NCBI RefSeq assembly: GCF_002993285.1
Contig: NZ_CP027433.1
Coordinates: 434,001-498,000, forward strand
DNA length: 64,000 bases
Direction of reading: 5' to 3'
Source of the DNA: Gordonia iterans
Lineage (GTDB): Bacteria > Actinomycetota > Actinomycetes > Mycobacteriales > Mycobacteriaceae
Below the pieces are notes generated by a model. It worked only from the letters and a program-made list of their open reading frames with translations. It was not told where the DNA came from and did no database searches. This document shows positions 1 to 8,319 of the stretch, piece after piece. Made by a program: the position numbers and the translations under genes. Numbering within the stretch: position 1 is the stretch's first letter; every line of letters starts with the position of its first letter.

Positions 1-92
1 CGGTCGAAACCAGATGCTCCTCGCCCGGGGCGCACAAACTGCCCGCCCTTCAGGCGGCACCGTCGCGAATCAATTCGATCTCGACACCTCAG

Positions 93-113
93 ACGACGAC
101 ACAGTGTCGTCGT
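93..113. promoter_or_regulatory. 21-bp perfect palindrome, possible operator
   Basis: Two 10-base arms (ACGACGACAC and GTGTCGTCGT) surround one central A. The palindrome lies 25 bases upstream of the start codon of the small membrane protein at 139. The position suits a repressor site or a short hairpin in the leader. I do not recognise the regulator. Confidence 0.35.
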
Positions 114-138
114 TGACCACACAGAAACGGAGCCTCTT

Positions 139-411
139 ATGACCGATCATCCCAACGGAGCGCCCGAGCAGCAGTCCGGGAAGGCCACGCTCGCCCTCGT
201 ACTGGCGATCGTCTCTCTGGTCCTGCCGTACGTCTGGTTCATCCTCGCGATCGCCGCGATAGTCGTGGCGCGGACCGCGCAGACGGAGATCACCCAATCC
301 GGCGGGCGCATCCTCGGGGCGGGGCGGGCACGCACGGCGGCCATCATCGGATGGATCTCCCTGGTGCTCGGTCTGCTGGCGACAATCGCCCTCCACACCG
401 TTCTGCAGTAG
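139..411 (+). CDS. small DUF4190-like membrane protein
   Basis: This 90-aa protein has two hydrophobic segments, roughly residues 18-44 and 66-88, separated by a short basic, Gly/Ala-rich loop. That layout resembles the small DUF4190-type membrane proteins common in actinobacteria. The start ATG has a GGAG ribosome site about 7 bases upstream. No catalytic motif is visible, so the function is unknown. It stands alone at the window edge, next to about 1.4 kb of decayed DNA. The family assignment rests on hydrophobic layout only. Confidence 0.6.
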   Translation: MTDHPNGAPEQQSGKATLALVLAIVSLVLPYVWFILAIAAIVVARTAQTEITQSGGRILGAGRARTAAIIGWISLVLGLLATIALHTVLQ

Positions 412-539
412 TCCAGGCAGGCCTCACCCGTCGGCGGCGGTCCTGCCGTGAAGGGGTGACGAGGAACACTAGTCTCCGCGGGGTGCTTCGGCAGGGCGTC
501 GTGGACGGCATTCAGGGCGCAGTGCGCTCTTTGAGGACC

Positions 540-835
540 GACTGCTGGGCTCTCGCACCGTGATGAAGTGGGGATTGTTCGGGTCGACCAGTGATGCGTG
601 GTTCGCGCCCGGAATCATCACGCACGTGGACTTCGCCGCGCTTCTTGGCCGCGGCGACGTAGGGTGATCGTCGGATGTCGGCGGATCGATGTTCTGAATC
701 GGATCGACCAGGCGTAGCGCCCAGCGATCTGTCGGAGCCGACGCCAGCGCCGACGGCATCGTGTCGAATTGAAGGCATGACTGACGGAGTGGGCGCGCCG
801 TCGGATCGGACTGGTTGGCGGCATACAGGCTGACC
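540..835 (-). pseudogene. decayed alpha/beta-hydrolase (esterase) remnant
   Basis: On the minus strand one frame reads VDPIQNIDPP and, further on, IPGANHASLVDPNNPHF. These are typical of the segment between the catalytic Asp and the catalytic His region of BD-FAE-like esterases. The intact lipoprotein esterase at 18991-19977 has the matching words MVDPIQNLDPEIPV and EDHGSIV. The piece between them reads sensibly only in another frame (SPYVAAAKKRGEVHV), so at least two frameshifts are present. The nucleophile elbow is missing. I read it as the C-terminal remnant of a hydrolase gene. Confidence 0.45.
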
Positions 836-1170
836 GGGGGGGGGGGGAGACCGCGTTGATCATTCCTCGCTGCAGTGCGGCGAAGGCGGCGTCCTGAATC
901 GAAGGAGATGATTCCAGTGGCTTTTCGGATATCGCTTCGCGGGCGCGGCTCTTTGCCGGAAGCTTCGAGGGTGAACTCCGCGGAGCCGGCTTCGGCGCCG
1001 ACCCGCAGTCCGTAGGTATGCCGGGGTCGACCTGCGGGCATGCGCCGACACGTGGCATCGACATTGACCAGTTGGCGATTTCGTTCACCAGGTCGACGTC
1101 GAGTCCGGTGGGCAACGTTTCGACAGGGCCAGTTTCAAAGGCTTGGCCATACAGGATCGAAATGCTGTGA
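836..1170. other. stretch without a recognisable gene
   Basis: Open frames exist on the minus strand but none gives a protein I recognise. One contains the words TGLDVDLVNEIANWS, so this may be more of the decayed DNA that flanks it. A run of ten G lies around 837-846. I see no RNA gene or clear promoter. Confidence 0.3.
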
Positions 1171-1876
1171 GCCCTCGAGTACGGGATCGAGGAGTACGAG
1201 ATCGAGCAGGCTGCGCTGAACCAGCTGCGCAACATCGCCTCGCTGGAGTCCGCCCGCCAGGTGGCCGTCATGCCCGACGTACACCTCGGTAAGGGCGCGA
1301 CGGTCGGGTCGGTGATCGCGATGGAGGACGCCGTCTCGGCGGCGCAACCACCTCATCGAGGTGTGCCTGGACGCCGACGACGCGGTGTGGCTGACGCCGC
1401 ACCCGGGTTCGCGGAACATCGGCAAGGAGCTCGCCGAGCGGGACATCGCGACAGTGAAGGGGCTGGCGCACAACCAGGATCTGCCCGATCGGGACCTGGC
1501 CTGCTTCCTGGCCCGCTCCGACGAGATGAACGCATACCTATACGACCTGCGGTGGGCCCAGGACTACGCGGCCCATTCGCGGACGGTGATGATCGGGCTG
1601 TTCCGCGTCGCCGTGGCCGGGCACTTCCGGCAAACCGGATTCGATGTACTCCGCGTCGCACGGAGCGGGCCTGCGAATGAGCCGGACCGCAGCCAAGAAG
1701 GCGTCACTGTCGACGATCTGCGTGCGCGGACCGACGGTGTCGAGTGCCGGAAGGATGCAGGCGCGGTCGACGAGATCCCGGGTGCCTGCAAGGACCTGAA
1801 CCAGGTGATCGAGGCGCAGTCCGGCCTGGTGGAGGTGGTCAACCGTCTGTGGACTGTCGTCTGCGTGAAGGTCTGA
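1171..1876 (+). pseudogene. rtcB: rtcB (RNA-splicing ligase) remnant
   Basis: Three pieces of an RtcB protein lie in the correct order but in different frames. The first (from 1171) reads QLRNIASLESARQVAVMPDVHLGKGATVGSVI. The second (from about 1352) carries TPHPGSRNIGKELAER, LAHNQDLPDRDLA and DLRWAQDYA. The third ends with VECRKDAGAVDEIPGACKDL and VVCVKV, the usual RtcB C terminus. In between, RMSRTAAKK reads only in another frame. The central metal-binding core and the HGAGR guanylylation-site segment are missing. RtcB normally has 400 or more residues; this copy has large internal deletions and cannot be functional. Confidence 0.8.
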
Positions 1877-1954
1877 GACTCCCTGCCCGGGGTGGTGTTG
1901 TCGACCGGGACGGCCGACAACACCACCTTCGGGCGATCTTCGCTCAGCGTCGGG

Positions 1955-2281
1955 TCAGCCCTCGCGGATGGTCATCTTGGCCAGCTTGTCGCCGGCGACG
2001 TCGAACACGAAGATCGACCGGCCGTTCGCGTGGTTCGAGCGCCAGTCGCCGGTCACGGTGATCTGGCCGGGTCCGGTCTGGACGTCCTCGACGGCGAGAG
2101 TGCCTCGCGAGCCGATGAACTCCTTGTCGCTCCAGAGCTTGATCGCTTCGCGGCCGGTGAAGATGCGACCCCAGTCGTCAACGGCTCCGTCGGGGACGAA
2201 GGCGTCGAGGAAGGCCTGCTCATCGTGGGCGTTGACGCGCTCGAGGAAGGACGCGACGGGTTCGGGAACTGCGGGTGTCAT
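1955..2281 (-). CDS. SnoaL/NTF2-like small protein
   Basis: This 108-aa protein has the pattern of the SnoaL/NTF2-like fold: an N-terminal helix with FLERVNAHDEQAFLDAFVPDGAVDDWG, then GREAIKLWSDKEF, then beta strands ending VFDVAGDKLAKMTIREG. Members are small hydrolases, isomerases or ligand-binding proteins; the substrate cannot be read from sequence. The start is ATG at 2281. It follows the SDR gene by 37 bases on the same strand, so the two are probably co-transcribed and share the control region at 3096-3118. Confidence 0.75.
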   Translation of the reverse strand: MTPAVPEPVASFLERVNAHDEQAFLDAFVPDGAVDDWGRIFTGREAIKLWSDKEFIGSRGTLAVEDVQTGPGQITVTGDWRSNHANGRSIFVFDVAGDKLAKMTIREG

Positions 2282-2318
2282 GGTGGCTCCTTGACCTGGT
2301 GTTTCAGTCGACGCTCGG

Positions 2319-3074
2319 TCAGCGGGTCGTGTAGCCGCCGTTGGCGAAGATGGTCTGGCCCGTGATCCACCAGCCGTCAGTAGCCAGGAAGAGGACGATG
2401 GGGGCGATGTCCTCGATGTGAGTGAGCCGGTTGCCCATGCCCTGGGACTTATGGAACTCGACGCGCTCGGGGGTCTCCTGCCCGTAGAAGAACGGGGTGT
2501 CCATCGGCCCGGGGGCCACCGAAGTGACCGAGATGCCGCGGTCGGCGAACTCCTTGGCCGCCGCCCGGGTGAAATGCTCCACCGGGGACTTGCCGCCGGC
2601 ATACGTCGAGTACCCGTCCGTGAACGCGGCCAGCAGCGCGGTGACGATTGTGATGACCTTGCCGTTGTCGGCGAGATGCGTCCCTGCCTCCTTCAGGAAG
2701 AAGTAGGCGGACTTGGCGTTGACGTCGAACATCGTGTCGTACTCGGCTTCGGTGGTCTCCACGATGGGTTTGCGCAGTACCTTGCCGACGGTGTTGACCG
2801 CGACGTCGATCGTGCCGATGGCGGCCTCGGCTTCGGTGAACAGCCGCGTGACGTTCTCGGGAACGGTGAGATCCGCCTGGATCAGCACGCCCTTGCCGCC
2901 ATTGGCCTCGACGGCGGCCAAGGTCTGCTCCGCGTCCGCCCGGCTGGAGTCGGAGTTGAAGTGGATGGCGACGTTCGCACCGGCTTCGGCGGATCTCCGT
3001 GCGATCAGTCCGCCGAGGTTCTTCGCGCCACCGGCGATGAGGACGTTCTTTCCCGCGAGGGTGTACTCAGTCAT
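2319..3074 (-). CDS. SDR-family oxidoreductase
   Basis: This is a 251-aa short-chain dehydrogenase/reductase. The Rossmann glycine motif is GGAKNLGGLIARR near residues 14-26. The catalytic Tyr-Lys pair is in YAGGK, and the C-terminal PGPMDTPFF loop is typical. The start chosen is the ATG at 3074, preceded by GGAG; the open frame continues 18 codons upstream without a ribosome site. The substrate is unknown. It is divergent from a TetR gene, and a 23-bp inverted repeat lies between them, so TetR control is likely. The NTF2-like gene lies downstream. Confidence 0.9.
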   Translation of the reverse strand: MTEYTLAGKNVLIAGGAKNLGGLIARRSAEAGANVAIHFNSDSSRADAEQTLAAVEANGGKGVLIQADLTVPENVTRLFTEAEAAIGTIDVAVNTVGKVLRKPIVETTEAEYDTMFDVNAKSAYFFLKEAGTHLADNGKVITIVTALLAAFTDGYSTYAGGKSPVEHFTRAAAKEFADRGISVTSVAPGPMDTPFFYGQETPERVEFHKSQGMGNRLTHIEDIAPIVLFLATDGWWITGQTIFANGGYTTR

Positions 3075-3095
3075 GAGGTCTCCGTAACGTAGGTA

Positions 3096-3118
3096 TGTAT
3101 CACCATATCGATGATACA
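3096..3118. promoter_or_regulatory. inverted repeat, likely TetR operator
   Basis: TGTATCA (3096-3102) and TGATACA (3112-3118) form a perfect 7-bp inverted repeat with a 9-base spacer. It sits in the 60-base gap between the SDR gene and the TetR gene. Size and place suit a TetR dimer site controlling both genes. Confidence 0.65.
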
Positions 3119-3134
3119 GGATTAGCATAGCAGT

Positions 3135-3821
3135 ATGACAACAGTGGCGGGAAGCGATACACGGGAGCGGATGATCGTGGCGGCGGCCGACCTGATCGCC
3201 TCCGCCCCGGGCGAAGACTTCTCACTGCGCGCGGTGTGCGACGCGGTGGGCGTCAAAATGCCCACGCTCTACCACTTCTTCGGCTCCAAGCAAGGCCTGA
3301 TCGAGGCGGTGATCGAGCGCGGCTTCGACCTCTACTTGGGGGAGAAGGCCGCGATGGAGTCGTCCGGGGACCCGATCCACGACATTCGCGCAGGGTGGGA
3401 CGCGCACGTGGCCTTCGGTCTCAGCAATCCGGGCTTCTACACACTGATGTACGGAAAGGTGCGGCCCGGCTACTCGCCCGCTGCACAGGCGAGGGCGAGC
3501 GCCCTCCTGCGCGCGTTGACGGCGAAAGCAGCCGACCAGGGTCGGCTGATTGTGCCCGCCGAACAGGCCGCGGCGCACGTGCTGGCTACGAATATCGGCG
3601 TCACCTTGCGCCAGATCATCGAGGCGTCGCCCGACCCGATCCTGTCGAGTGCCGTTCGGGAGGCCACCATCGCCGCGATCACCGGAACCGGTGCGCGCAC
3701 GGACGATTCGCTGGCCGCGGCGATCGAGATCGCGGCGTCCCGGCCCGAGGTGCTCGGTCCGACGCAGACGCGGCTGCTGGTCGAGTGGTTGACCGAGCTG
3801 GGCAACCGCGAACGCGGCTGA
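3135..3821 (+). CDS. TetR-family transcriptional regulator
   Basis: This 228-aa protein has an N-terminal TetR helix-turn-helix: RERMIVAAADLIAS, then FSLRAVCDAVGVKMPTLYHFFGSKQGL at about residues 31-57. The rest is the all-helical ligand-binding and dimer domain. It is divergent from the SDR/NTF2-like pair with the inverted repeat at 3096-3118 between. Local repression of both units is the simplest inference. The inducer cannot be read from the sequence. Confidence 0.9.
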   Translation: MTTVAGSDTRERMIVAAADLIASAPGEDFSLRAVCDAVGVKMPTLYHFFGSKQGLIEAVIERGFDLYLGEKAAMESSGDPIHDIRAGWDAHVAFGLSNPGFYTLMYGKVRPGYSPAAQARASALLRALTAKAADQGRLIVPAEQAAAHVLATNIGVTLRQIIEASPDPILSSAVREATIAAITGTGARTDDSLAAAIEIAASRPEVLGPTQTRLLVEWLTELGNRERG

Positions 3822-3833
3822 GTCGACTGCGGG

Positions 3834-5090
3834 TCAGCGCGGCTCGATGACCTGGAACCCGGTGAAGGTCGCGAGCTCGTTGGGGATCACCACGGAGCCG
3901 TCGGGCTGCTGGTGGTTCTCCAGGATCGCCACCAGCCAGCGGGTGGTCGCGAGGGTGCCGTTGAGCGTCGCGGCGATCTGCGCCTTGCCGTTCTCGTCGC
4001 GGTAGCGGGTGGCGAGTCGTCGTGCCTGGAAGGTGGTGCAGTTCGACGTCGAGGTCAGCTCGCGGTACGTGTTCTGCGTCGGGATCCAGGCCTCGCAGTC
4101 GAACTTGCGCGACGCCGAGCTGCCCAGGTCGCCGGCGGCGACGTCGATCACCCGGTACGGCACGTCGATGGCGGCCAGCATCGACTTCTCGAAGTCGAGC
4201 AGCCGCTGATGCTCGGCTTCGGCGTCTTCGGGACGGCAGTAGACGAAGCCCTCGACCTTGTCGAACTGATGCACGCGGATGATGCCCCGGGTGTCTTTGC
4301 CGTACGAGCCGGCCTCGCGGCGGAAGCACGTCGACCAGCCGGCGTAGCGCTTGGGGCCGTCCGAGAGGTCCAGGATCTCGTCGGCGTGGTAACCGGCGAG
4401 CGGCACCTCGGAGGTCCCGACGAGGTAGGCGTCGTCTTCTTCCAGGTGATAGACCTCGGCGGCGTGGGCACCGAGGAATCCGGTGCCGCCCATCACCTCG
4501 GGACGCACCAGTACGGGCGGGATCATCATCGTGAAGCCGGCCGCGGTGGCTTTGGCTGCCGCCATGTTCAGCAGTCCGAGCTGCAGCATGGCGCCCTGAC
4601 CGGTGAGGAAGTAGAAGCGCGAACCGGACACCTTGGCGCCGCGTCCCATGTCGATCAGGCCCAGGCTCTCACCGAGCTCCAGGTGGTCCTTCGGTTCGGC
4701 GATCTCGCGCGGGGTGCCGACGTGCTCGAGCACCACGTAATCGTCCTCGCCGCCGGGTGGGGTCTGCGCGGAGACGATGTTCGAGATCGCGCGATGCGCC
4801 TCGGCCGAAGTCTGCTCGGCGTCGTTCTGCCGGGATACCGCCGCCTTGACCAGGTCGGACAGCTCCTTCGCGCGGCTCAGTAACGCGGATTTCTCGTCCC
4901 CGGCGGCCTTGCCGACCTGCTTGCCGAGGCCCTTCTGCTCCGCCCGCAGCGCGTCGGCTTCGACGATGGCGGCGCGGCGCGCGGCATCGGCGTCGAGCAG
5001 CCGGTCGACCAGGGCCGGGTCCTCTCCGCGAGCGCGCTGGCTGTCCCGGACCAGATCGGGGTTCTCCCGCACAATCTTCAGGTCAATCAC
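3834..5090 (-). CDS. serS: seryl-tRNA synthetase
   Basis: This 418-aa class II synthetase attaches serine to tRNA-Ser in the cytoplasm. Its N-terminal coiled-coil arm (about residues 30-100) is rich in Ala, Arg and Glu. The class II core has [14 protein letters not shown], the motif 2 region [26 protein letters not shown] and the motif 3 region [15 protein letters not shown]. The start is GTG at 5090 ([12 protein letters not shown]), the usual SerRS N terminus, and length is normal. It is convergent with the TetR gene. Its place beside the septum-formation gene matches Rv3834c in M. tuberculosis. Confidence 0.97.
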   Translation of the reverse strand: MIDLKIVRENPDLVRDSQRARGEDPALVDRLLDADAARRAAIVEADALRAEQKGLGKQVGKAAGDEKSALLSRAKELSDLVKAAVSRQNDAEQTSAEAHRAISNIVSAQTPPGGEDDYVVLEHVGTPREIAEPKDHLELGESLGLIDMGRGAKVSGSRFYFLTGQGAMLQLGLLNMAAAKATAAGFTMMIPPVLVRPEVMGGTGFLGAHAAEVYHLEEDDAYLVGTSEVPLAGYHADEILDLSDGPKRYAGWSTCFRREAGSYGKDTRGIIRVHQFDKVEGFVYCRPEDAEAEHQRLLDFEKSMLAAIDVPYRVIDVAAGDLGSSASRKFDCEAWIPTQNTYRELTSTSNCTTFQARRLATRYRDENGKAQIAATLNGTLATTRWLVAILENHQQPDGSVVIPNELATFTGFQVIEPR

Positions 5091-5146
5091 GACTCAAACC
5101 CTACTCGGAACACACCGCGCGAGGTCAGCAGGCATGATGGACGACG

Positions 5147-6253
5147 ATGAGTGCTCCCGATGTTGACGCCACCGGCCCCGAGGATTCCGCCCCGGCCCGC
5201 CGGACTAGTGCCGCGCGCCTGGCCGCGGTGCTGGTCGCGGTCTTGGTCGGCGCCCTGGTGGCGGGAACCGTGATCTACACTCGCGGCGGGTTCTCCGAGG
5301 CCGGCGGCCTGGGCGAGACCGTGATCGGCGAAGGCGGCTCGTATGCCGAGACCGACTTCACCCGATCGGCGCCGGGCGACTGCCTGACCTGGAACGACGA
5401 CGCGGCCGAGACGCCCACCAAGGTGCCGTGCACCGAACCGCACCGGTTCGAGGTCGCCGGTACCGTCAACACCGCACAGTTCCCGGGATCCGAGTTCGGC
5501 CTCGATGCGCCGGCGCCCACCCCGGAACGGTACGCCGAACTCCGCGATGAGCACTGCGGAGTGATCGTCGAACGCTACCTCGGCGGCGGTCTGGATCCGC
5601 AGGGCCGCTTCGCGGTCGGTCTGATGTTCCCGTCGAAGGCGCAGTGGGATCGCGGCGCCCGGGTGTTGCGGTGCGGCATCGAACAGCCCGGCCCCGGCGG
5701 CGTCCATCAGGAGTTCGCCGGGCGCGTCGCCGACAGCGATCAGTCGTTCGCCTGGCCCGACGGGACCTGCATCGGGATCGACGACGCCACCCGCAAGCCG
5801 ACCGCCGAGCCGGTCAACTGTGCCGAACCGCACGCCTTTCAGACGACCGGGGTCGTCGACCTGTCGCAGCGCTTCGGCGCCCGCGACTCCGGCCGCCCGT
5901 GGCCGAGTGTGGCCGACCAGAACCAATACCTGCAGACCATCTGTCCCAATCGGACCAACCGCTTCTTCGGCGGCGTCCAGAAGTTCCGGGAGACGACGCT
6001 GAACGTGCAGTGGTCGGTGATCTCCGAGGTCAGCTGGAACACCGGCAGCCGTCGCGTCGTCTGCTACGTCGCCCTGCCCGACCGCGGGGGATTCGCCAAA
6101 CTCGTCGGCGATGCCCGCGAACAGGTGCTGATCAACGGCAAGATTCCGACTCCGCCCGCGCAGGGACCGCCCGGCCGCGCGCTGCCGACCCCGGTGCCGC
6201 TGCCCCCCGGCTACTCGCCGAACGATCAAGAGGTGCCGGCCCCGGCCGGCTGA
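5147..6253 (+). CDS. septum-formation family membrane protein
   Basis: This 368-aa protein matches the actinobacterial septum-formation family (Rv3835-like). It has a short cytoplasmic N terminus, one membrane helix (about residues 24-43, AARLAAVLVAVLVGALVAGTV), and an extracytoplasmic region with two related halves. Each half has a DCLTW- or GTCIG-type start followed by a CxEPHxFxxxG motif (PCTEPHRFEVAGTV and NCAEPHAFQTTGVV). The C terminus is Pro-rich. The enzymatic role is unknown. It is divergent from serS and 14 bases upstream of the metallopeptidase gene, a conserved pair. Confidence 0.85.
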   Translation: MSAPDVDATGPEDSAPARRTSAARLAAVLVAVLVGALVAGTVIYTRGGFSEAGGLGETVIGEGGSYAETDFTRSAPGDCLTWNDDAAETPTKVPCTEPHRFEVAGTVNTAQFPGSEFGLDAPAPTPERYAELRDEHCGVIVERYLGGGLDPQGRFAVGLMFPSKAQWDRGARVLRCGIEQPGPGGVHQEFAGRVADSDQSFAWPDGTCIGIDDATRKPTAEPVNCAEPHAFQTTGVVDLSQRFGARDSGRPWPSVADQNQYLQTICPNRTNRFFGGVQKFRETTLNVQWSVISEVSWNTGSRRVVCYVALPDRGGFAKLVGDAREQVLINGKIPTPPAQGPPGRALPTPVPLPPGYSPNDQEVPAPAG

Positions 6254-6267
6254 GGAGACGCACGCCC

Positions 6268-6618
6268 GTGGCCGTGAAGATGTCCGACGCCGACTTCGAG
6301 ATCCTCGTCGGCGAAGCCCTCGACCTGCTGCCCGCCGAACTCATGAACGCGATGGACAACGTCGTGATCATGATCGAGCCGTACAATCCGGAGAACCGGA
6401 ACCTGCTGGGGCTCTACACCGGCGTCGCGCTGACCGAACGCACCCACGATTACGCCGGCTTCCTTCCGGACACCATCGAGATCTACCGGGAGATCATCCT
6501 GTCGATCTGCCGCACACCCGACGAGGTGCGCGAGCAGGTGGCCGTCACGGTGCTGCACGAGATCGGGCATCACTTCGGCATCGACGACCACTGGCTCGAA
6601 GAGCACGGCTGGGGCTGA
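6268..6618 (+). CDS. minimal zincin-type metallopeptidase family protein
   Basis: This 116-aa protein has the zinc-peptidase helix HEIGHHFGIDD (HExxH plus a downstream Asp) near residue 96. It belongs to the short metallopeptidase family (DUF1025-like) found beside the septum-formation gene in mycobacteria (Rv3836). The GTG start at 6268 is chosen because GAGGAG lies about 10 bases upstream and the product begins MAVKMSD, the common N terminus; ATG at 6280 is the alternative. Substrate and role are unknown. Confidence 0.85.
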   Translation: MAVKMSDADFEILVGEALDLLPAELMNAMDNVVIMIEPYNPENRNLLGLYTGVALTERTHDYAGFLPDTIEIYREIILSICRTPDEVREQVAVTVLHEIGHHFGIDDHWLEEHGWG

Positions 6619-6635
6619 GCCCGGCCTGGTCCGGG

Positions 6636-6792
6636 TGGTCCTTTCGACTCGCCTCGTCGCTGCGCTCCTCGTCGGCTCAAGGGGCGGTTAGGCGGCTCCT
6701 CGACTCATGTAGCTCGTTGAGCCGGGTGAGGAACGAGCCCGTGTCGAAACGCCGGGAGTCCATCCTTTCGACTCGCCTCGTCGCTGCGCTCC
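6636..6792. repeat. REP-like repeat module, left part
   Basis: This contains a CTTTCGACTCGCCTCGTCGC unit twice (near 6641 and 6765), a CTCAAGGGGCGGTTAGGCGG unit, and the TAGCTCGTTGAGCC...GTGTCGAAACGCC unit at about 6712-6757. The same units occur at 8094-8308. The IS3 element at 6793 has split one copy. Confidence 0.8.
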
Positions 6793-6821
6793 TGGGGTTG
6801 ACCCCGTTTCGTGGACATCGG

Positions 6822-7768
6822 TTAAGCGGCCTGGCTGGTCGCTTCGCGAATCGTGATGTCTTCGAAGACTGCGGGAGCGATATTGCCCAGCGCGCTGTGT
6901 CGTCTTCGTTGATTATAGAATTGGTCGATCCACCGGGACACGGCGGTCACTGCGCTGGTGCGGGTGGCGAACTCGCGCCGGTCGTAGAATTCCGATTTCA
7001 GAGTCGACCAGAAGCTCTCTTGCTGGGCGTTGTCCCAGCACACCCCGGTACGCCCGACCGACTGGCGGACACCGAGTTCGCCGGCGACCGCAGCGAGTTG
7101 TGCGGAGGTGTACTGGCAGCCGCGGTCGGCATGGAAGATCACTCCGGCAGTCGCGCCGGTAGCCCGATCGCGGAAGGTGTGGGCGTTGCGTAACGCGGTC
7201 TCGACCAGGTCGGTGTGCAGCGAATCAGAGAATGCGTATCCGATGACTCGCCGTGAGCAGCCGTCGCGGACCGCACACAGGTACAGCCATCCCTGTCCGG
7301 TGCGCAGATACGTGATGTCCGAGGTCCACACCACGTTCAGTGCGCCCTGGTCGAAGTCACGGTTCACCAGGTCGGGGATCGAGTGCGGACTCTGGTCGGC
7401 GATGGTGGTCGCCGGCTTCCACGAGCGTGGACTGATTCCTTTAATTCCGTTGTTGCGCATGAGTTTTGCCACCGTCTTACGGGAGACGACCTCGCCATCG
7501 TCTCGTAGATCATCCACGATCCGCGGCGCCCCGTACACCCCTCCGGAGGCTTGGTGGGCGGCGGCGATCTTGGCCGTCAACTCGGCCTGTCGTTGCCGGC
7601 GTGGACTCGGGTCGCTGTCTCGGCGGGCACGCCAGGCGTAGTAGCCCGAGCGTGAGACGCCCAGGAGCCGAACGCACCGGCTGACGCTGTACTCGGCCTT
7701 CTCCGCCTCGATCAGTGCGAACGCCTCGACGGGTTCGACTGCTCGGCCGCGAAGAAGGCCGCTGCTTT
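6822..7768 (-). CDS. IS3-family transposase OrfB (frameshift product)
   Basis: This is the integrase-like catalytic part of the transposase. The DDE residues are visible in WTSDITYLRTG, FHADRGCQYTS and the Glu of AQQESFWSTLKSEF. An N-terminal HTH_21-like segment (HQASGGVYGAPRIVDDL) precedes them. The frame is open back to the A-run at 7766-7771 without a good start codon, and it lies -1 to OrfA. The product is therefore expected as an OrfAB fusion made by ribosomal frameshifting; the 5' limit given is that site. An internal start near 7580 is possible but less likely. Confidence 0.88.
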
Positions 7769-8035
7769 TTTCAAGAACTCCCGATCCAGCCGCAACTCGG
7801 CGACCTCGCGGCGCAGCCGCTCAAGCTCGGCACGTTCATCAGCGTCGATCGCTGGTGGCGGGTCAGCCATCTCCGCGCGTTCCTTGGCCACCCACTTGCC
7901 CAGGAGCTGCTCGCCCACACCGATCTCGCGGGCCACCTCAGCAATCGTGCGCCCGGTATCGATCACCAGACGCGCAGCATCGGTCTTGTACTTCGGGCTG
8001 TAGGTCTTACGTTGTCGAGAACCCATGAGGTCCAT
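7712..8035 (-). CDS. IS3-family transposase OrfA
   Basis: This 107-aa protein has an N-terminal helix-turn-helix (YSPKYKTDAARLVIDTG and TIAEVAREIGVGEQLLGKWV) and a C-terminal leucine-zipper-like coiled coil (ERAELERLRREVAELRLDREFLKKA). It binds the element ends and provides the N terminus of the OrfAB transposase after frameshifting. The start is ATG at 8035, close to the right inverted repeat. It overlaps the orfB frame. Confidence 0.9.
   Translation of the reverse strand: MDLMGSRQRKTYSPKYKTDAARLVIDTGRTIAEVAREIGVGEQLLGKWVAKERAEMADPPPAIDADERAELERLRREVAELRLDREFLKKAAAFFAAEQSNPSRRSH
7765..7771 (-). other. probable -1 ribosomal frameshift site of the IS
   Basis: The coding strand has AAAAAAG within the codons TTG AAA AAA GCA of orfA. 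A -1 slip here joins orfA to the open orfB frame. The register is AAA AAA G rather than the classical A AAA AAG, so slippage would be on tandem lysine codons. Confidence 0.6.
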
Positions 8036-8093
8036 CCTCTCGCGCCGGCACGAAACCGGCGATCAGGATGTCCACTCAACGGGGTCAACCTCA

Positions 8094-8308
8094 CTCCTCG
8101 TCGGCTCAAGGGGCGGTTAGGCGGCTCCTCGGCTCAAGGGGCGGTTAGGCGGCTCGTCGGCTCAAGGGGCGGTTGGGCGGCTCGTCGGCTCAAGGGGCGG
8201 TTGGGCTCCTCGTCGGCTCTAGGGGCGGTTGGGCTCCCTCGTCGGCTCAACGGGCGGTTGGGTAGCTCGTTGAGCCGGGTGAGGAACGAGCCCGTGTCGA
8301 AACGCCGG
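8094..8308. repeat. REP-like array, right part (about 28-bp tandem units)
   Basis: About six tandem units of the type CTCGTCGGCTCAAGGGGCGG plus TTRGGCGG run from 8094 to about 8262, with small differences between units. They are followed by the GTTGAGCC...TGTCGAAACGCC module also present left of the IS. No coding frame is supported here. Confidence 0.8.
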
Positions 8309-8319
8309 TGAACCGAAGG

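Larger units (their letters stand above)
6793..8093 (-). mobile_element. complete IS3-family insertion sequence
   Basis: The 1301-bp element starts TG and ends CA. The 27-bp terminal inverted repeats (6793-6819 and 8067-8093) match at 24 of 27 positions and share the core GTTGACCCCGTT. CTCC flanks both ends (6789-6792 and 8094-8097) as a 4-bp target duplication. Removing the element and one CTCC restores the intact repeat sequence GCTCCTCGTCGG. It carries orfA and orfB in overlapping frames on the minus strand. Intact ends, frames and target duplication suggest recent insertion. Confidence 0.93.

Noticed and set aside
6717-7193. Plus-strand open frame inside the IS3 element
   Set aside because: It is the antisense shadow of transposase orfB and starts in the flanking repeat.
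8098-8262. CRISPR array
   Set aside because: The units are directly adjacent and similar along their length, without unique spacers or cas genes; it is a tandem repeat.
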